Origin: a bacterium
GTDB taxonomy: Bacteria; JAUVQV01; DATDCY01
Direction of reading: 5' to 3'
Assembly: GCA_036524115.1 (NCBI GenBank)
Contig: DATDCY010000234.1
Location: 1-13,723, forward strand
DNA: 13,723 bases
Made by a program: the position numbers and the translations under genes
In this document: positions 1-6,383 of the stretch, in pieces
How positions within the stretch are numbered: position 1 is the stretch's first letter
Layout: the number at the start of each line of letters is the position of its first letter
Notes under the pieces: generated by a model
Database searches by the model: none
The model's input: only the letters and a program-made list of their open reading frames with translations
What the model was told of the DNA's origin: nothing

Positions 1-74
1 GCGGCCCGCGCAACCACGGCGGCCACCACGAGCGCCGCGGCGGGGACGCGGGGCGCGGCCCCGCGGGCGCCTAG
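1..74 (+). CDS. pnp: C-terminal tail of a probable polynucleotide phosphorylase (partial)
   Basis: An open frame enters from the left edge (codons begin at base 3) and ends at TAG 72-74, directly against the next start codon. The visible 23 residues are rich in Gly, Arg and His (for example [12 protein letters not shown]) and look like the disordered basic tail of PNPase, the phosphorolytic 3'-5' exoribonuclease. No catalytic or KH/S1 domain lies in the window, so the name rests on tail composition and on the common order pnp, M16 peptidase, dut in related bacteria. It could be another protein with a basic tail. Confidence 0.45.
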   Translation, partial: GPRNHGGHHERRGGDAGRGPAGA

Positions 75-1370
75 GTGGCGGGGACGGGGGCCCGCGGGTT
101 CACCGCGGGCCCGCAGATCTTCGGCCGCACGCTGCTGGAAAGCGGCGCGCGCATCGTCACCGAGGAACTCCCGGGACGGCCCACCGTCTCGCTCGGCGTC
201 TGGGTCGGCAGCGGCTCGCGCGCGGAGGCGCCCGGGCTCGAGGGCGGGGCGCACTTCATCGAGCACCTGCTCTTCAAGGGCACGAAGAAGCGCACCGCGG
301 CCGCTCTCGCGAAGGAGATCGACGCCATCGGCGGCCACCTCGACGCCTTCACGAGCCGCGAGTACACGGCCTACTACCTCAACCTCCTCGTCGACCACGT
401 CGAGCGGGGGATGGACATCCTCGCCGACATCCTCCTGCACTCGACCTTCCCGGCCGCCGAGGTCGAGCGGGAGCGCCGGGTCATCCTCGAGGAGATCCGC
501 AGCGCCGACGACAACCCCGAGGACTGCGTCTACGAGCTGCTCGTGCAGGGCATGTGGCGCGGCAACGCCCTCGGGCGGCCGATCCTGGGGGGGCACGCCT
601 CGGTCGGCGCGGTGACCCGGGCGCGCCTGCTCGAGTTCTTCGCCGGCCACTACCGCTCCGCCAACCTCGTGTTCGCCGGGGCCGGAGGGCTTGGCCACGC
701 CCAGCTCGAGCGCCTCTGGCGCCGGCACTTCCCCTTCCCGAAGCGCTCGCACCGCCCGCCGCGGCAGACGGCGCCCCGGGTCCGGCCCGGCTTCTACGGC
801 CGCCCGCGCGAGCTGGAGCAGGCCTACCTCGTCTGCGGCTGCGGCGGCCTCGAGCAGGACCACCCCGACCGCTACGCGCTCTACGTGCTCAACACGATCG
901 TCGGCGGCAGCATGAGCTCCCGGCTCTTCCAGGAGGTGCGCGAGAAGCGCGGTCTCGCCTACTCGGTCTTCTCCTCGCACACCGCCTACCGCGACACCGG
1001 ACTGTTCTCGATCAGCGTCGGCACGCGGCCGGACCAGGCGGCGCAGGTGGTGCGCATCGTCCGCCGGGAGCTCGCGCGCATCGCCGAGCGCGCCCCGGGG
1101 GCCAAGGAGGTGGCGCGCGCGCGCGATCACCTCAAGGGCAACCTCGTCCTTGGCCTCGAGTCGGGGGGGCACCGGATGATGAAGCTCGCCAAGCAGGAGA
1201 TCTACTTCGGGCGCCAGTTCACGATCGCGGACACGCTCCGCCGCATCGACGCGGTGGAGCCGAAGCAGCTGCGGGAACTCGCCGCGCGTCTCTTCGAGCC
1301 TGCGCGCTGCGCCTGGTCGGCGGTCGGCCCGGCCGCGAGCGTGGAGAAGGCGGCGCGGGAGGTGGCGTGA
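75..1370 (+). CDS. M16 family zinc peptidase (processing-peptidase-like)
   Basis: Predicted zinc endopeptidase of 431 aa related to YmxG/PqqL and the mitochondrial processing peptidase beta subunit. The inverted zinc motif HxxEH is present at residues 60-64 (HFIEH, followed by LLFKGT). The distal acidic ligand region lies at E139-E140 in a typical VILEEI context. The N-terminal half (about 20-170) is the catalytic M16 domain. The C-terminal half (about 185-400) is the M16_C domain, with a typical [22 protein letters not shown] segment split here as [10 protein letters not shown] and [12 protein letters not shown]. The length matches single-copy bacterial M16B proteins. The GTG start immediately follows the upstream stop and has no strong ribosome site, which suggests coupling. 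No signal peptide is evident, so it is probably cytoplasmic. Physiological substrates of this bacterial group are poorly known. Confidence 0.93.
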   Translation: MAGTGARGFTAGPQIFGRTLLESGARIVTEELPGRPTVSLGVWVGSGSRAEAPGLEGGAHFIEHLLFKGTKKRTAAALAKEIDAIGGHLDAFTSREYTAYYLNLLVDHVERGMDILADILLHSTFPAAEVERERRVILEEIRSADDNPEDCVYELLVQGMWRGNALGRPILGGHASVGAVTRARLLEFFAGHYRSANLVFAGAGGLGHAQLERLWRRHFPFPKRSHRPPRQTAPRVRPGFYGRPRELEQAYLVCGCGGLEQDHPDRYALYVLNTIVGGSMSSRLFQEVREKRGLAYSVFSSHTAYRDTGLFSISVGTRPDQAAQVVRIVRRELARIAERAPGAKEVARARDHLKGNLVLGLESGGHRMMKLAKQEIYFGRQFTIADTLRRIDAVEPKQLRELAARLFEPARCAWSAVGPAASVEKAAREVA

Positions 1371-1825
1371 GCGGCGCGGGCCCGGTCCGCGTCCTCGTGG
1401 CCGTGCAGCCCGAGGGCCGGGGGCTCGACCTGCCGCGCTACCAGAGCGAGCACGCCGCCGGGATGGACCTGCTCGCCGCGCTCGAGGCCGACCTGACGCT
1501 CGCGCCGGGCGAGCGGGCGCTGGTCTCCACCGGCATCGCGCTGGCGATCCCCGACGGCTACGAGGGCCAGGTGCGCCCCCGCAGCGGCCTGGCGGTCCGC
1601 GACGGGCTCACGCTGCTCAACGCGCCCGGGACGATCGACGCCGACTACCGCGGCACGGTGCGGCTGGTCGTCGTGAACCACGGCGCGGTGCCGGTCACGC
1701 TCCGCCGGGGCGAGCGGCTCGCGCAACTGGTGCTCGCCCGGGTGGAGCGCGCCGCGCTCGAGGCCGTGCCCGAGCTGCCGCCCACCGGGCGCGGGGGCGG
1801 GGGCTTCGGCTCGACGGGCCGCTGA
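1367..1825 (+). CDS. dut: deoxyuridine 5'-triphosphate nucleotidohydrolase (dUTPase)
   Basis: Hydrolyses dUTP to dUMP and pyrophosphate, keeping uracil out of DNA and feeding thymidylate synthesis. All five trimeric-dUTPase motifs are visible in the 152-aa product: motif 1 AGMDLLAA, motif 2 RPRSGLAV, motif 3 [12 protein letters not shown] (with the conserved Asp that positions water), motif 4 GERLAQLVL, and the Gly-rich C-terminal motif 5 [12 protein letters not shown] that closes over the active site. The length is typical of bacterial homotrimeric enzymes. I chose GTG 1367 because it overlaps the peptidase stop (GTGA) and has GGGAGG at 1357-1362 just upstream. Longer upstream readings in this frame run through the peptidase gene and are not credible. 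Co-transcription with the peptidase is likely. Confidence 0.97.
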   Translation: MSGAGPVRVLVAVQPEGRGLDLPRYQSEHAAGMDLLAALEADLTLAPGERALVSTGIALAIPDGYEGQVRPRSGLAVRDGLTLLNAPGTIDADYRGTVRLVVVNHGAVPVTLRRGERLAQLVLARVERAALEAVPELPPTGRGGGGFGSTGR

Positions 1826-1849
1826 TCAGGATCCGCACGTACGCGCGGG

Positions 1850-1879
1850 TTGCTTTCGCGCCCCCGGTTGGCCTATGCT
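1850..1879 (+). promoter_or_regulatory. putative sigma-70-type promoter for the thioredoxin-like gene
   Basis: TTGCTT (1850-1855) and TATGCT (1874-1879) are separated by 18 nt. Transcription would start near 1886, about 30 nt before the ATG at 1916. Seen by eye only; the position in a real intergenic gap supports it. Confidence 0.5.
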
Positions 1880-1904
1880 CGCGCCGATGCGCACCCCGAA
1901 ACCC

Positions 1905-1909
1905 GGAGG
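1905..1909 (+). promoter_or_regulatory. ribosome binding site deciding the start at 1916
   Basis: GGAGG lies 6 nt before ATG 1916. It favours this start over the longer TTG reading from 1850, which would also overlap the promoter and bury the signal peptide. Confidence 0.75.
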
Positions 1910-1915
1910 CCGCCG

Positions 1916-2569
1916 ATGAGAGCCCCTGCCGTGACCACGCTGCTGCTTCTCGCCTCCCTCGCGCTGCCCCCGGGGGAAGCCCCGGCGGCGGACGGCACCC
2001 TGAGCGCCGGCGCGTACATCGCCTCGTCGGGCCAGCTGCGGACCGGCGCCCCGGTCCCCGGCTTCCACGCGCGCGACATCTACGGCACGGTGGTCTGCTT
2101 CGAGGACCTCGTGCGCTCCGGGCGCAAGCCGCTCATCGCGTTCTGGTCCATGTACTGCCAGGCCTGTGTCCAGAAGTTCGACGCGATGATCGCCGTCCAG
2201 AAGAAGTACGGCGACCAGGGCGTGACGGTGATCTCGGTGAACACGGACGGCGAGTACAGGCGCGGCGAGCAGACAATCCGCGACTTCATCGCCGACTACG
2301 AGCGCCAGCACGACGTCAAGATCAACTTCCCCGTCCTCTACGACGAGCGCAACTGGCTGCCGCAGGCGATGGGCATCGAGTTCCTGCCGACGATCATCAC
2401 GGTGGACCCGCAGTCGCGGGTGCTGGAGTACTATCAGAAGTTCACCGAGGTCGACGAGGCGGAGATCATCCGCGGCATCGGCGGGCTGGCCGAGCGCATG
2501 CTGGCGTCGTACGCCGAGGCGGGCCCCGCGGCCCGGCCCGCGACGCTCAACTGCCCCCAGAAGCACTGA
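1916..2569 (+). CDS. exported TlpA/ResA-like thioredoxin-fold protein
   Basis: A 217-aa redoxin with an N-terminal signal peptide (about residues 1-25, hydrophobic VTTLLLLASLAL then APAADG, a plausible Ala-x-Ala cleavage site), so it should act in the periplasm or attached to the membrane. The redox motif is CxxC at C81-C84 (WSMYCQAC, in place of the usual WCxPC), and the conserved cis-proline is P158 (FLPTII). This arrangement fits thiol-disulfide reductases of the AhpC/TSA-TlpA superfamily. About 25 residues rich in charge (YRRGEQTIRDFIADYERQ) are inserted between two core strands, as in TlpA-like proteins. Two further cysteines, C61 and C213, sit outside the motif. Partners cannot be read from the sequence; cytochrome c maturation or general thiol reduction are options. 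It has its own promoter and a clear ribosome site. Confidence 0.85.
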   Translation: MRAPAVTTLLLLASLALPPGEAPAADGTLSAGAYIASSGQLRTGAPVPGFHARDIYGTVVCFEDLVRSGRKPLIAFWSMYCQACVQKFDAMIAVQKKYGDQGVTVISVNTDGEYRRGEQTIRDFIADYERQHDVKINFPVLYDERNWLPQAMGIEFLPTIITVDPQSRVLEYYQKFTEVDEAEIIRGIGGLAERMLASYAEAGPAARPATLNCPQKH

Positions 2570-2609
2570 GGGCGGCAGCGGGCGGCAGCCCCGTCTCGCG
2601 CCCCGGGCC

Positions 2610-3404
2610 GTGAAGATCCACGTCCTCGCCAGCGGCAGCAAGGGCAACTGCGCCCTGATCGAGGCCCGCGGCGTCCGGCTGCTGGTCGACGCGGGCCTGA
2701 GCGGCGCCGAGATCGAGCGGCGGCTCGCGGCGCTCGGCGTCGACGCCGGGGACCTCGCGGCGGTCCTCATCACCCACGAGCACGCGGACCACGTGCGCGG
2801 GGCCGGCATCCTCGCGCGCCGCCACCGCCTCCCCGTGTACCTGACGCGCGGGACGCACGCGGCCGAGCGGCGCCACCTCGGCGAGCTGCCGTTCGTCGAG
2901 CACGTCGAGCCGGGCCGCGAGTTCGAGATCCGCAGCGTCGGCGTGCGCCCCTTCTCCACGCCGCACACGCGCCAGGGCGGCGGCTTCGCGGACCCGGTGG
3001 CCTACTGCTTCTTCGCCGGCGGGGCGAAGGCCGGCTACGCAACCGACCTCGGGCACCCCACGGGCCTGATGGCGCAGCACCTGGCCGGGTGCCGGCTGCT
3101 CGTGCTGGAGTTCAACCACGACCCCGGGATGCTCGCGGACGGCCCCTACCCGTGGCCGGTCAAGCAGTGGATCCGCGGCCAGGGCGGGCATCTCTCGAAC
3201 GAGCAGGCGGCGCGGCTGCTCGAGCGGGTGCTGCACGAGGGGCTCGAGGGGCTGGTGCTCGCGCATCTCTCGGAGACGAACAACACGCCGGAGCTGGCGC
3301 ACGCCGCCGCCCGCGAGGCGCTCGTGCGCTGCCGGCTCCACGAGCGGGTCGAGCTGCGCATAGCCTGCCCGGACGCGACGGTGACGATCGCGCTGCGGCG
3401 CTGA
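2610..3404 (+). CDS. YycJ/WalJ-type metallo-beta-lactamase-fold hydrolase
   Basis: A 264-aa MBL-fold hydrolase, the size of Bacillus YycJ/WalJ. The N-terminus MKIHVLASGSKGNC is characteristic of that subfamily. The metal-binding motif is THEHADH at residues 55-61. Later signatures are YATDLGH (metal-bridging Asp), LEFNHD, GHLSNEQAARLL and LAHLSETNNTPE, the last two being hallmarks of YycJ. Family members bind two metal ions and have been described as exonuclease-like nucleases in DNA repair or cell-wall coordination. The exact substrate here is unknown. The GTG start has no strong ribosome site but is fixed by the conserved N-terminus. The 40-nt gap to the thioredoxin gene contains a perfect 10-bp tandem repeat (GGGCGGCAGC at 2570-2579 and 2580-2589). 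The two genes may share a transcript. No WalKR genes are nearby. Confidence 0.9.
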   Translation: MKIHVLASGSKGNCALIEARGVRLLVDAGLSGAEIERRLAALGVDAGDLAAVLITHEHADHVRGAGILARRHRLPVYLTRGTHAAERRHLGELPFVEHVEPGREFEIRSVGVRPFSTPHTRQGGGFADPVAYCFFAGGAKAGYATDLGHPTGLMAQHLAGCRLLVLEFNHDPGMLADGPYPWPVKQWIRGQGGHLSNEQAARLLERVLHEGLEGLVLAHLSETNNTPELAHAAAREALVRCRLHERVELRIACPDATVTIALRR

Positions 3405-3466
3405 CGGGCCGGGCGCGGGCCGCTCGATCCTAGCGCTCCCTGCGCCGTGCCCAGGCCGGGCCCCGT

Positions 3467-3892
3467 CCCGGGGGCGCCTGTTCACTTCCGTCTCGCCCTG
3501 AGCCCCTCAGTCCGCGCGAGCCTTCACCGGCCGCTCGACTGTCAATGCGCCGGCCACACTCGGCCGCCACAGCAAGCGGCCGGCGCATTATGACCGTTCA
3601 CAGGCGCCCCCGGGCCGGAGCCCTGAGACAAGGCTCGGACGGTCACGAGCGGGGACGGGGCGCTGTCGGGCGCGCGCATTGTGGAGCGCGAGGGAACCGC
3701 AGCGGCCGGACCGGAGCGGCCCCGTCAGGGGCGAAACCTGTTGTCTGAGCCCCGAAGGGGCGAGTTACAGGTTTCGAGTGGAGGGCCGGACAGGCTGCGG
3801 TCGAGCGCGCAACTCGGCGCACGCCCGACAGCGCCCCGTCCCCGCGGGCACGCGCACAAGTGGCGAGACGGAAGTGGACAGGCGCCCCCGGG
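3467..3892. repeat. 426-nt multi-stem fold-back element (structured RNA or MITE-like)
   Basis: The ends form an inverted repeat, 3467-3497 with 3862-3892 (31 nt, 30 Watson-Crick matches; the single mismatch becomes a G-U pair in RNA). Inside lie hairpins at 3498-3510 (CTGAG/CTCAG), 3517-3537 (CGAGC/GCTCG), 3544-3589 (AATGCGCCGGCC/GGCCGGCGCATT, perfect 12 bp) and 3591-3645 (TGACCGT/ACGGTCA around GAGCC/GGCTC). A second long perfect helix pairs 3649-3672 with 3822-3845 (24 bp). That helix encloses 3673-3690 (CGCGC/GCGCG), a helix 3696-3703/3794-3801 (ACCGCAGC/GCTGCGGT), 3719-3732 (GCCCC/GGGGC), 3733-3775 (GAAACCTGT/ACAGGTTTC around GCCCCGAAGGGGC) and 3802-3816 (CGAG/CTCG). Almost the whole length can pair. 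No transposase and no convincing target duplication is seen. The direction is unknown. Confidence 0.8.
3600..3614 (+). repeat. internal third copy of the element's terminal 15-mer
   Basis: ACAGGCGCCCCCGGG here is identical to 3878-3892 in the right arm and is the exact complement of 3467-3481 in the left arm. The left arm can therefore pair either with this internal copy or with the right end. Confidence 0.85.
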
Positions 3893-3937
3893 CTGTGGCC
3901 GGCTTTGACCCGCAGGGGATGAGCCCCACCCGGGCAT

Positions 3938-3967
3938 CTGGCAATCCGGCCCGAATCCCGCTAGAGT
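3938..3967 (+). promoter_or_regulatory. putative purB promoter
   Basis: A weak -35 CTGGCA (3938-3943), an 18-nt spacer and TAGAGT (3962-3967) lie 35 nt before the purB start and outside the fold-back element. The -10 resembles the TAGAAT and TAGACT boxes elsewhere in the window. No PurR-like operator or purine riboswitch was recognised. Confidence 0.4.
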
Positions 3968-3986
3968 ACGCACACCGCATTCCTGC

Positions 3987-3993
3987 AAGGAGG
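3987..3993 (+). promoter_or_regulatory. strong ribosome binding site of purB
   Basis: AAGGAGG lies 8 nt before ATG 4002, close to ideal, and fixes the purB start. Confidence 0.8.
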
Positions 3994-4001
3994 ACTGAAG
4001 C

Positions 4002-5330
4002 ATGATTCCACGCTACAGCCGGCCCCGGATGGCTGCCGTCTGGGAGACCGGGAACCGCTACGCCGCCTGGCTCGAGGTCGAGCTGGCCGCCGCCGAGGCG
4101 ATGGCCCGCCGCGGCTGGATCCCGAAGAAGGTCCCGGTCGTCTGCCGCCGCAAGGCTCGCATCGACGTCGCGCGCATCCTCGAGATCGAGAAGAAGGTCA
4201 AGCACGACGTCATCGCCTTCCTCACCGGCGTCGGCGAGACCGTCGGCCCGGAGGCGCGCTTCCTGCACTACGGCCTGACCTCCTACGACGTTGTCGACAC
4301 CGCGCTCGGCATGCTGCTGGCGCAGTCGTGCGACCTGCTGCTCGAGGGCGTCGACGCGCTGCTCGCGGCGCTCAAGCGGCAGGCGAGGCGCTACAAGAAC
4401 ACCGCGATGGCGGGCCGCACGCACGGCATGCACGCCGAGCCGATCACCTTCGGCCTCAAGCTGCTCGGCTGGTACGAGGAGACGCGGCGCAACCGCGAGC
4501 GCCTCGCGCGGGCACGGGAGAGCGTCGCGGTCGGCAAGATCTCCGGTGCCGTGGGCACCTACGCCCACCTCGACCCGGCGATCGAGCGCGAGGTCTGCCG
4601 CAAGCTCGGCCTGACGCCGGACCCGATCTCCACCCAGGTCGTCCAGCGCGACCGGCACGCCGACTACTTGCTGGCGCTGGCGCAGCTGGCGACCTCGCTC
4701 GAGAAGTTCGCGCTCGAGATCCGCCACCTGCAGCGCACCGAGGTCGGGGAGGTCGAGGAGCCGTTCACCGCGGGGCAGAAGGGCTCCTCGGCGATGCCGC
4801 ACAAGAAGAACCCGATCATCTCCGAGCAAATCTGCGGCCTGGCGCGCGTGATGCGCGGCTATGCGCTCGCCACGCTCGAGAACAACCCGCTCTGGCACGA
4901 GCGCGACATCTCCAACTCCTCCGTCGAGCGCATCGTCCTGCCGGACGCCTCGATCCTCATGGACTACCTCCTCGACCGGATGACCTACCTGGTGGCGGAC
5001 TTCGTCGTGCACCCCGACGCCATGCGCCGCAACCTCGGGCTCACCGGGGGGCGGATGCATTCCGAGACCGTGATGCTCGCGTTGACGCGCACCGGCCTGC
5101 GCCGCGAGCAGGCCTACGAGATCGTGCAGCGCTGCGCCATGGAGGGCATGCGCTCCGGAAGGCCGCTGCGCGAGCTGCTCTGCGCCGACACGGAGGTTGC
5201 CCGCCGCCTCGCCCCGGACGAACTCGACGCGGCTTTCAACCCGAAGCACGCGTTGCGCTGGACGGACGCCATCTTCCGCCGGGTCCTGTCCCCGCCCCGC
5301 GGTCGCCACCGCCGGCAGGGCCGCGGGTAG
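4002..5330 (+). CDS. purB: adenylosuccinate lyase
   Basis: Catalyses two beta-eliminations releasing fumarate: SAICAR to AICAR in purine synthesis, and adenylosuccinate to AMP. The 442-aa product has the fumarase/aspartase superfamily signature GSSAMPHKKNP at residues 261-271, carrying the mobile-loop catalytic Ser (S262 or S263). The general-acid His lies in AGRTHGMHAEP (H141), and the substrate-binding segment LHYGLTSYDVVDTA is near residues 86-99. The length and the start MIPRYSRPRM fit the short Bacillus/Thermotoga-type PurB (about 430 aa). The last 15 residues (PPRGRHRRQGRG) are a basic extension. It is followed 21 nt later by the PilZ gene and probably shares its transcript. No other purine genes are in the window. 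Confidence 0.97.
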   Translation: MIPRYSRPRMAAVWETGNRYAAWLEVELAAAEAMARRGWIPKKVPVVCRRKARIDVARILEIEKKVKHDVIAFLTGVGETVGPEARFLHYGLTSYDVVDTALGMLLAQSCDLLLEGVDALLAALKRQARRYKNTAMAGRTHGMHAEPITFGLKLLGWYEETRRNRERLARARESVAVGKISGAVGTYAHLDPAIEREVCRKLGLTPDPISTQVVQRDRHADYLLALAQLATSLEKFALEIRHLQRTEVGEVEEPFTAGQKGSSAMPHKKNPIISEQICGLARVMRGYALATLENNPLWHERDISNSSVERIVLPDASILMDYLLDRMTYLVADFVVHPDAMRRNLGLTGGRMHSETVMLALTRTGLRREQAYEIVQRCAMEGMRSGRPLRELLCADTEVARRLAPDELDAAFNPKHALRWTDAIFRRVLSPPRGRHRRQGRG

Positions 5331-5351
5331 GCCCTCGTTGCAGGGACGGTC

Positions 5352-5993
5352 GTGAAGCGCATCCTGCTCATCGAGGACGGCCGCCCCTTCTGGCCGCGCA
5401 TCCGCGACCTGCTGCGCAAGGTCAACGCCGTCGTCGAGGAGCTGGGCCCGGGGGAGACCTTCGCCGAAAGGGGCGGAACGGCGCCGGACCTGCTGATCGT
5501 CGGCGACGCCGGACGGGCGGCGGGACGCACCGGCCGCTGGCGCGGTCCGCTGCTGGTGCTGGAGAAGGGACGCGACCCCGACGACGTCACGCCGCGCGAC
5601 GGGGCGGCGCAGCAGGTGACCGCCTCGAGCAGCGTGGGCGAGCGGACGTTCCTCGCGCTGACCTCGCGGCTCCTCGGGGTCTCGGAGCGGCGGCTCTTCC
5701 GGGCCGTGATCGGGGTCAAGCGCGCGCGGCAGGCGCACGTGCACATGGGCGCCTCGCGCGAGTTCAGCCTCACCGGGCTGTCGTTCACGGCGCCGGCGGA
5801 GCTCGCGGTCGGCGAGCGGATCGTGGTCTCGTTCTACGTCCCGGGCGCCGGCCAGCGCGTCGCCCTCGAGGCCGAGGTGGCGCGCGCCTTCCCGGACCCG
5901 GAGGACGGCTCGACCTGCTACGGCGCGCGCTTCGCCGGGCTCTCGCCGGCCGAGGAGGACGTGCTCCGGCGCTTCGTCTGGGCCGAGCGCTAG
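5352..5993 (+). CDS. degenerate receiver plus PilZ domain protein
   Basis: A 213-aa two-part protein. Residues 1-105 resemble a CheY-like receiver (MKRILLIEDG start, PDLLIV strand), but the expected phospho-acceptor position after that strand is G51 with an Asp shifted to D52, and no clear conserved Lys is seen, so phosphorylation is doubtful. Residues 111-213 resemble a PilZ cyclic-di-GMP binding domain. RxxxR is at R113-R117 (SERRLFR) and a DxSxxG-like motif is at 137-142 (EFSLTG, with Glu replacing Asp). The C-terminus ends in the usual YGARFAGLSPAEEDVLRRF. It is likely a cytoplasmic c-di-GMP effector or adaptor for motility, surface or secretion functions; this is inferred from the family. 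GTG start with AGGGA nearby, 21 nt after purB. Confidence 0.8.
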   Translation: MKRILLIEDGRPFWPRIRDLLRKVNAVVEELGPGETFAERGGTAPDLLIVGDAGRAAGRTGRWRGPLLVLEKGRDPDDVTPRDGAAQQVTASSSVGERTFLALTSRLLGVSERRLFRAVIGVKRARQAHVHMGASREFSLTGLSFTAPAELAVGERIVVSFYVPGAGQRVALEAEVARAFPDPEDGSTCYGARFAGLSPAEEDVLRRFVWAER

Positions 5994-6007
5994 GGCGGCC
6001 GCCGGCT

Positions 6008-6037
6008 TTGACTCCCGTCGCCCGCCGCGTCTAGAAT
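6008..6037 (+). promoter_or_regulatory. putative sigma-70-type promoter for the cysteine-rich gene
   Basis: TTGACT (6008-6013) and TAGAAT (6032-6037) are separated by 18 nt, the closest match to consensus in the window. The start would be near 6044, about 40 nt before ATG 6084. Confidence 0.6.
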
Positions 6038-6083
6038 CCGGGGACACCGGCGCGTAGGTGGCGCGCAAGGAGCGGAGGCGACG

Positions 6084-6362
6084 ATGGTCAAGAAGCACGC
6101 GCAGAAGTCGTACGACAAACTCCCGAAGGACACCCCCGCCTTCTTCTGCGCCAACTGCGGCGCGGTCTCGCTCGACCCGGAGCGGATCTGCAAGGTGCAG
6201 GGGCGGGGAACAAAGCGCGACTGGTGCGGCATCCCGGACCACAACCCGCCGCGCCACTGCCAGAACCGGGTGAACAACCTGCGGTGGGTCTGCGGCAAGT
6301 GCAACAAGGTGTCGGTGAACCCGGAGCTGCTCTGCGAGCCGCGGGAGATGCCGAAGCCCTGA
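6084..6362 (+). CDS. 92-aa zinc-ribbon-like protein with duplicated Cys motif
   Basis: I do not recognise a named family. The small, basic protein has eight cysteines: C22, C25, C36, C48, C59, C70, C73, C84. Two halves carry the same signature CxxCxxVSxxPExxC: C22-C36 (CANCGAVSLDPERIC) and C70-C84 (CGKCNKVSVNPELLC), with identical internal spacing. The linker contains C48, H53, H58 and C59 (DWCGIPDHNPPRHC). Two structural zinc sites are plausible, possibly with a third involving the linker. There is no signal peptide, so it is probably cytoplasmic and could bind nucleic acid or a protein. GGAGG at 6074-6078 supports the ATG. It is followed 21 nt later by the LOG-family gene under the same promoter. 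Confidence 0.85.
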   Translation: MVKKHAQKSYDKLPKDTPAFFCANCGAVSLDPERICKVQGRGTKRDWCGIPDHNPPRHCQNRVNNLRWVCGKCNKVSVNPELLCEPREMPKP

Positions 6363-6383
6363 AGGGGCGGAGGTGCGGGCGCG

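Larger units (their letters stand above)
3405..4001. other. 597-nt non-coding gap upstream of purB
   Basis: No credible gene is seen here. Short open frames exist on both strands but have low-complexity Arg/Gly/Pro translations and no ribosome site. The gap is mostly occupied by the fold-back element 3467-3892, followed by about 45 nt of unstructured sequence and the purB promoter and ribosome site. Confidence 0.8.

Noticed and set aside
1832-1847. Quasi-palindrome after dut as a terminator
   Set aside because: CCGC/GCGG around CGTACG has an internal mismatch and almost no loop, with no U tract, so it is too weak to call.
3467-3892. Retron msr-msd RNA or group II intron
   Set aside because: The terminal inverted repeat plus inner hairpins resembles a retron layout, but no reverse transcriptase gene is in the window, and I see no domain V-like hairpin or typical 5' intron boundary.
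3454-3902. GGCCGG direct repeat flanking the fold-back element (3454-3459 and 3897-3902) as a target-site duplication
   Set aside because: Six bases of pure G/C are expected by chance here, and the repeats do not abut the element ends.
3679-4005. Small proteins encoded inside the fold-back element
   Set aside because: The frames run through both arms of perfect hairpins, lack ribosome sites and give Arg/Pro/Gly-rich sequence; the base pairing explains the sequence better.
4328-6034. A plus-strand open frame of 568 codons overlapping purB and the PilZ gene
   Set aside because: Out-of-frame shadow of purB with Ala/Arg/Gly/Pro-rich composition and no ribosome site or motif.
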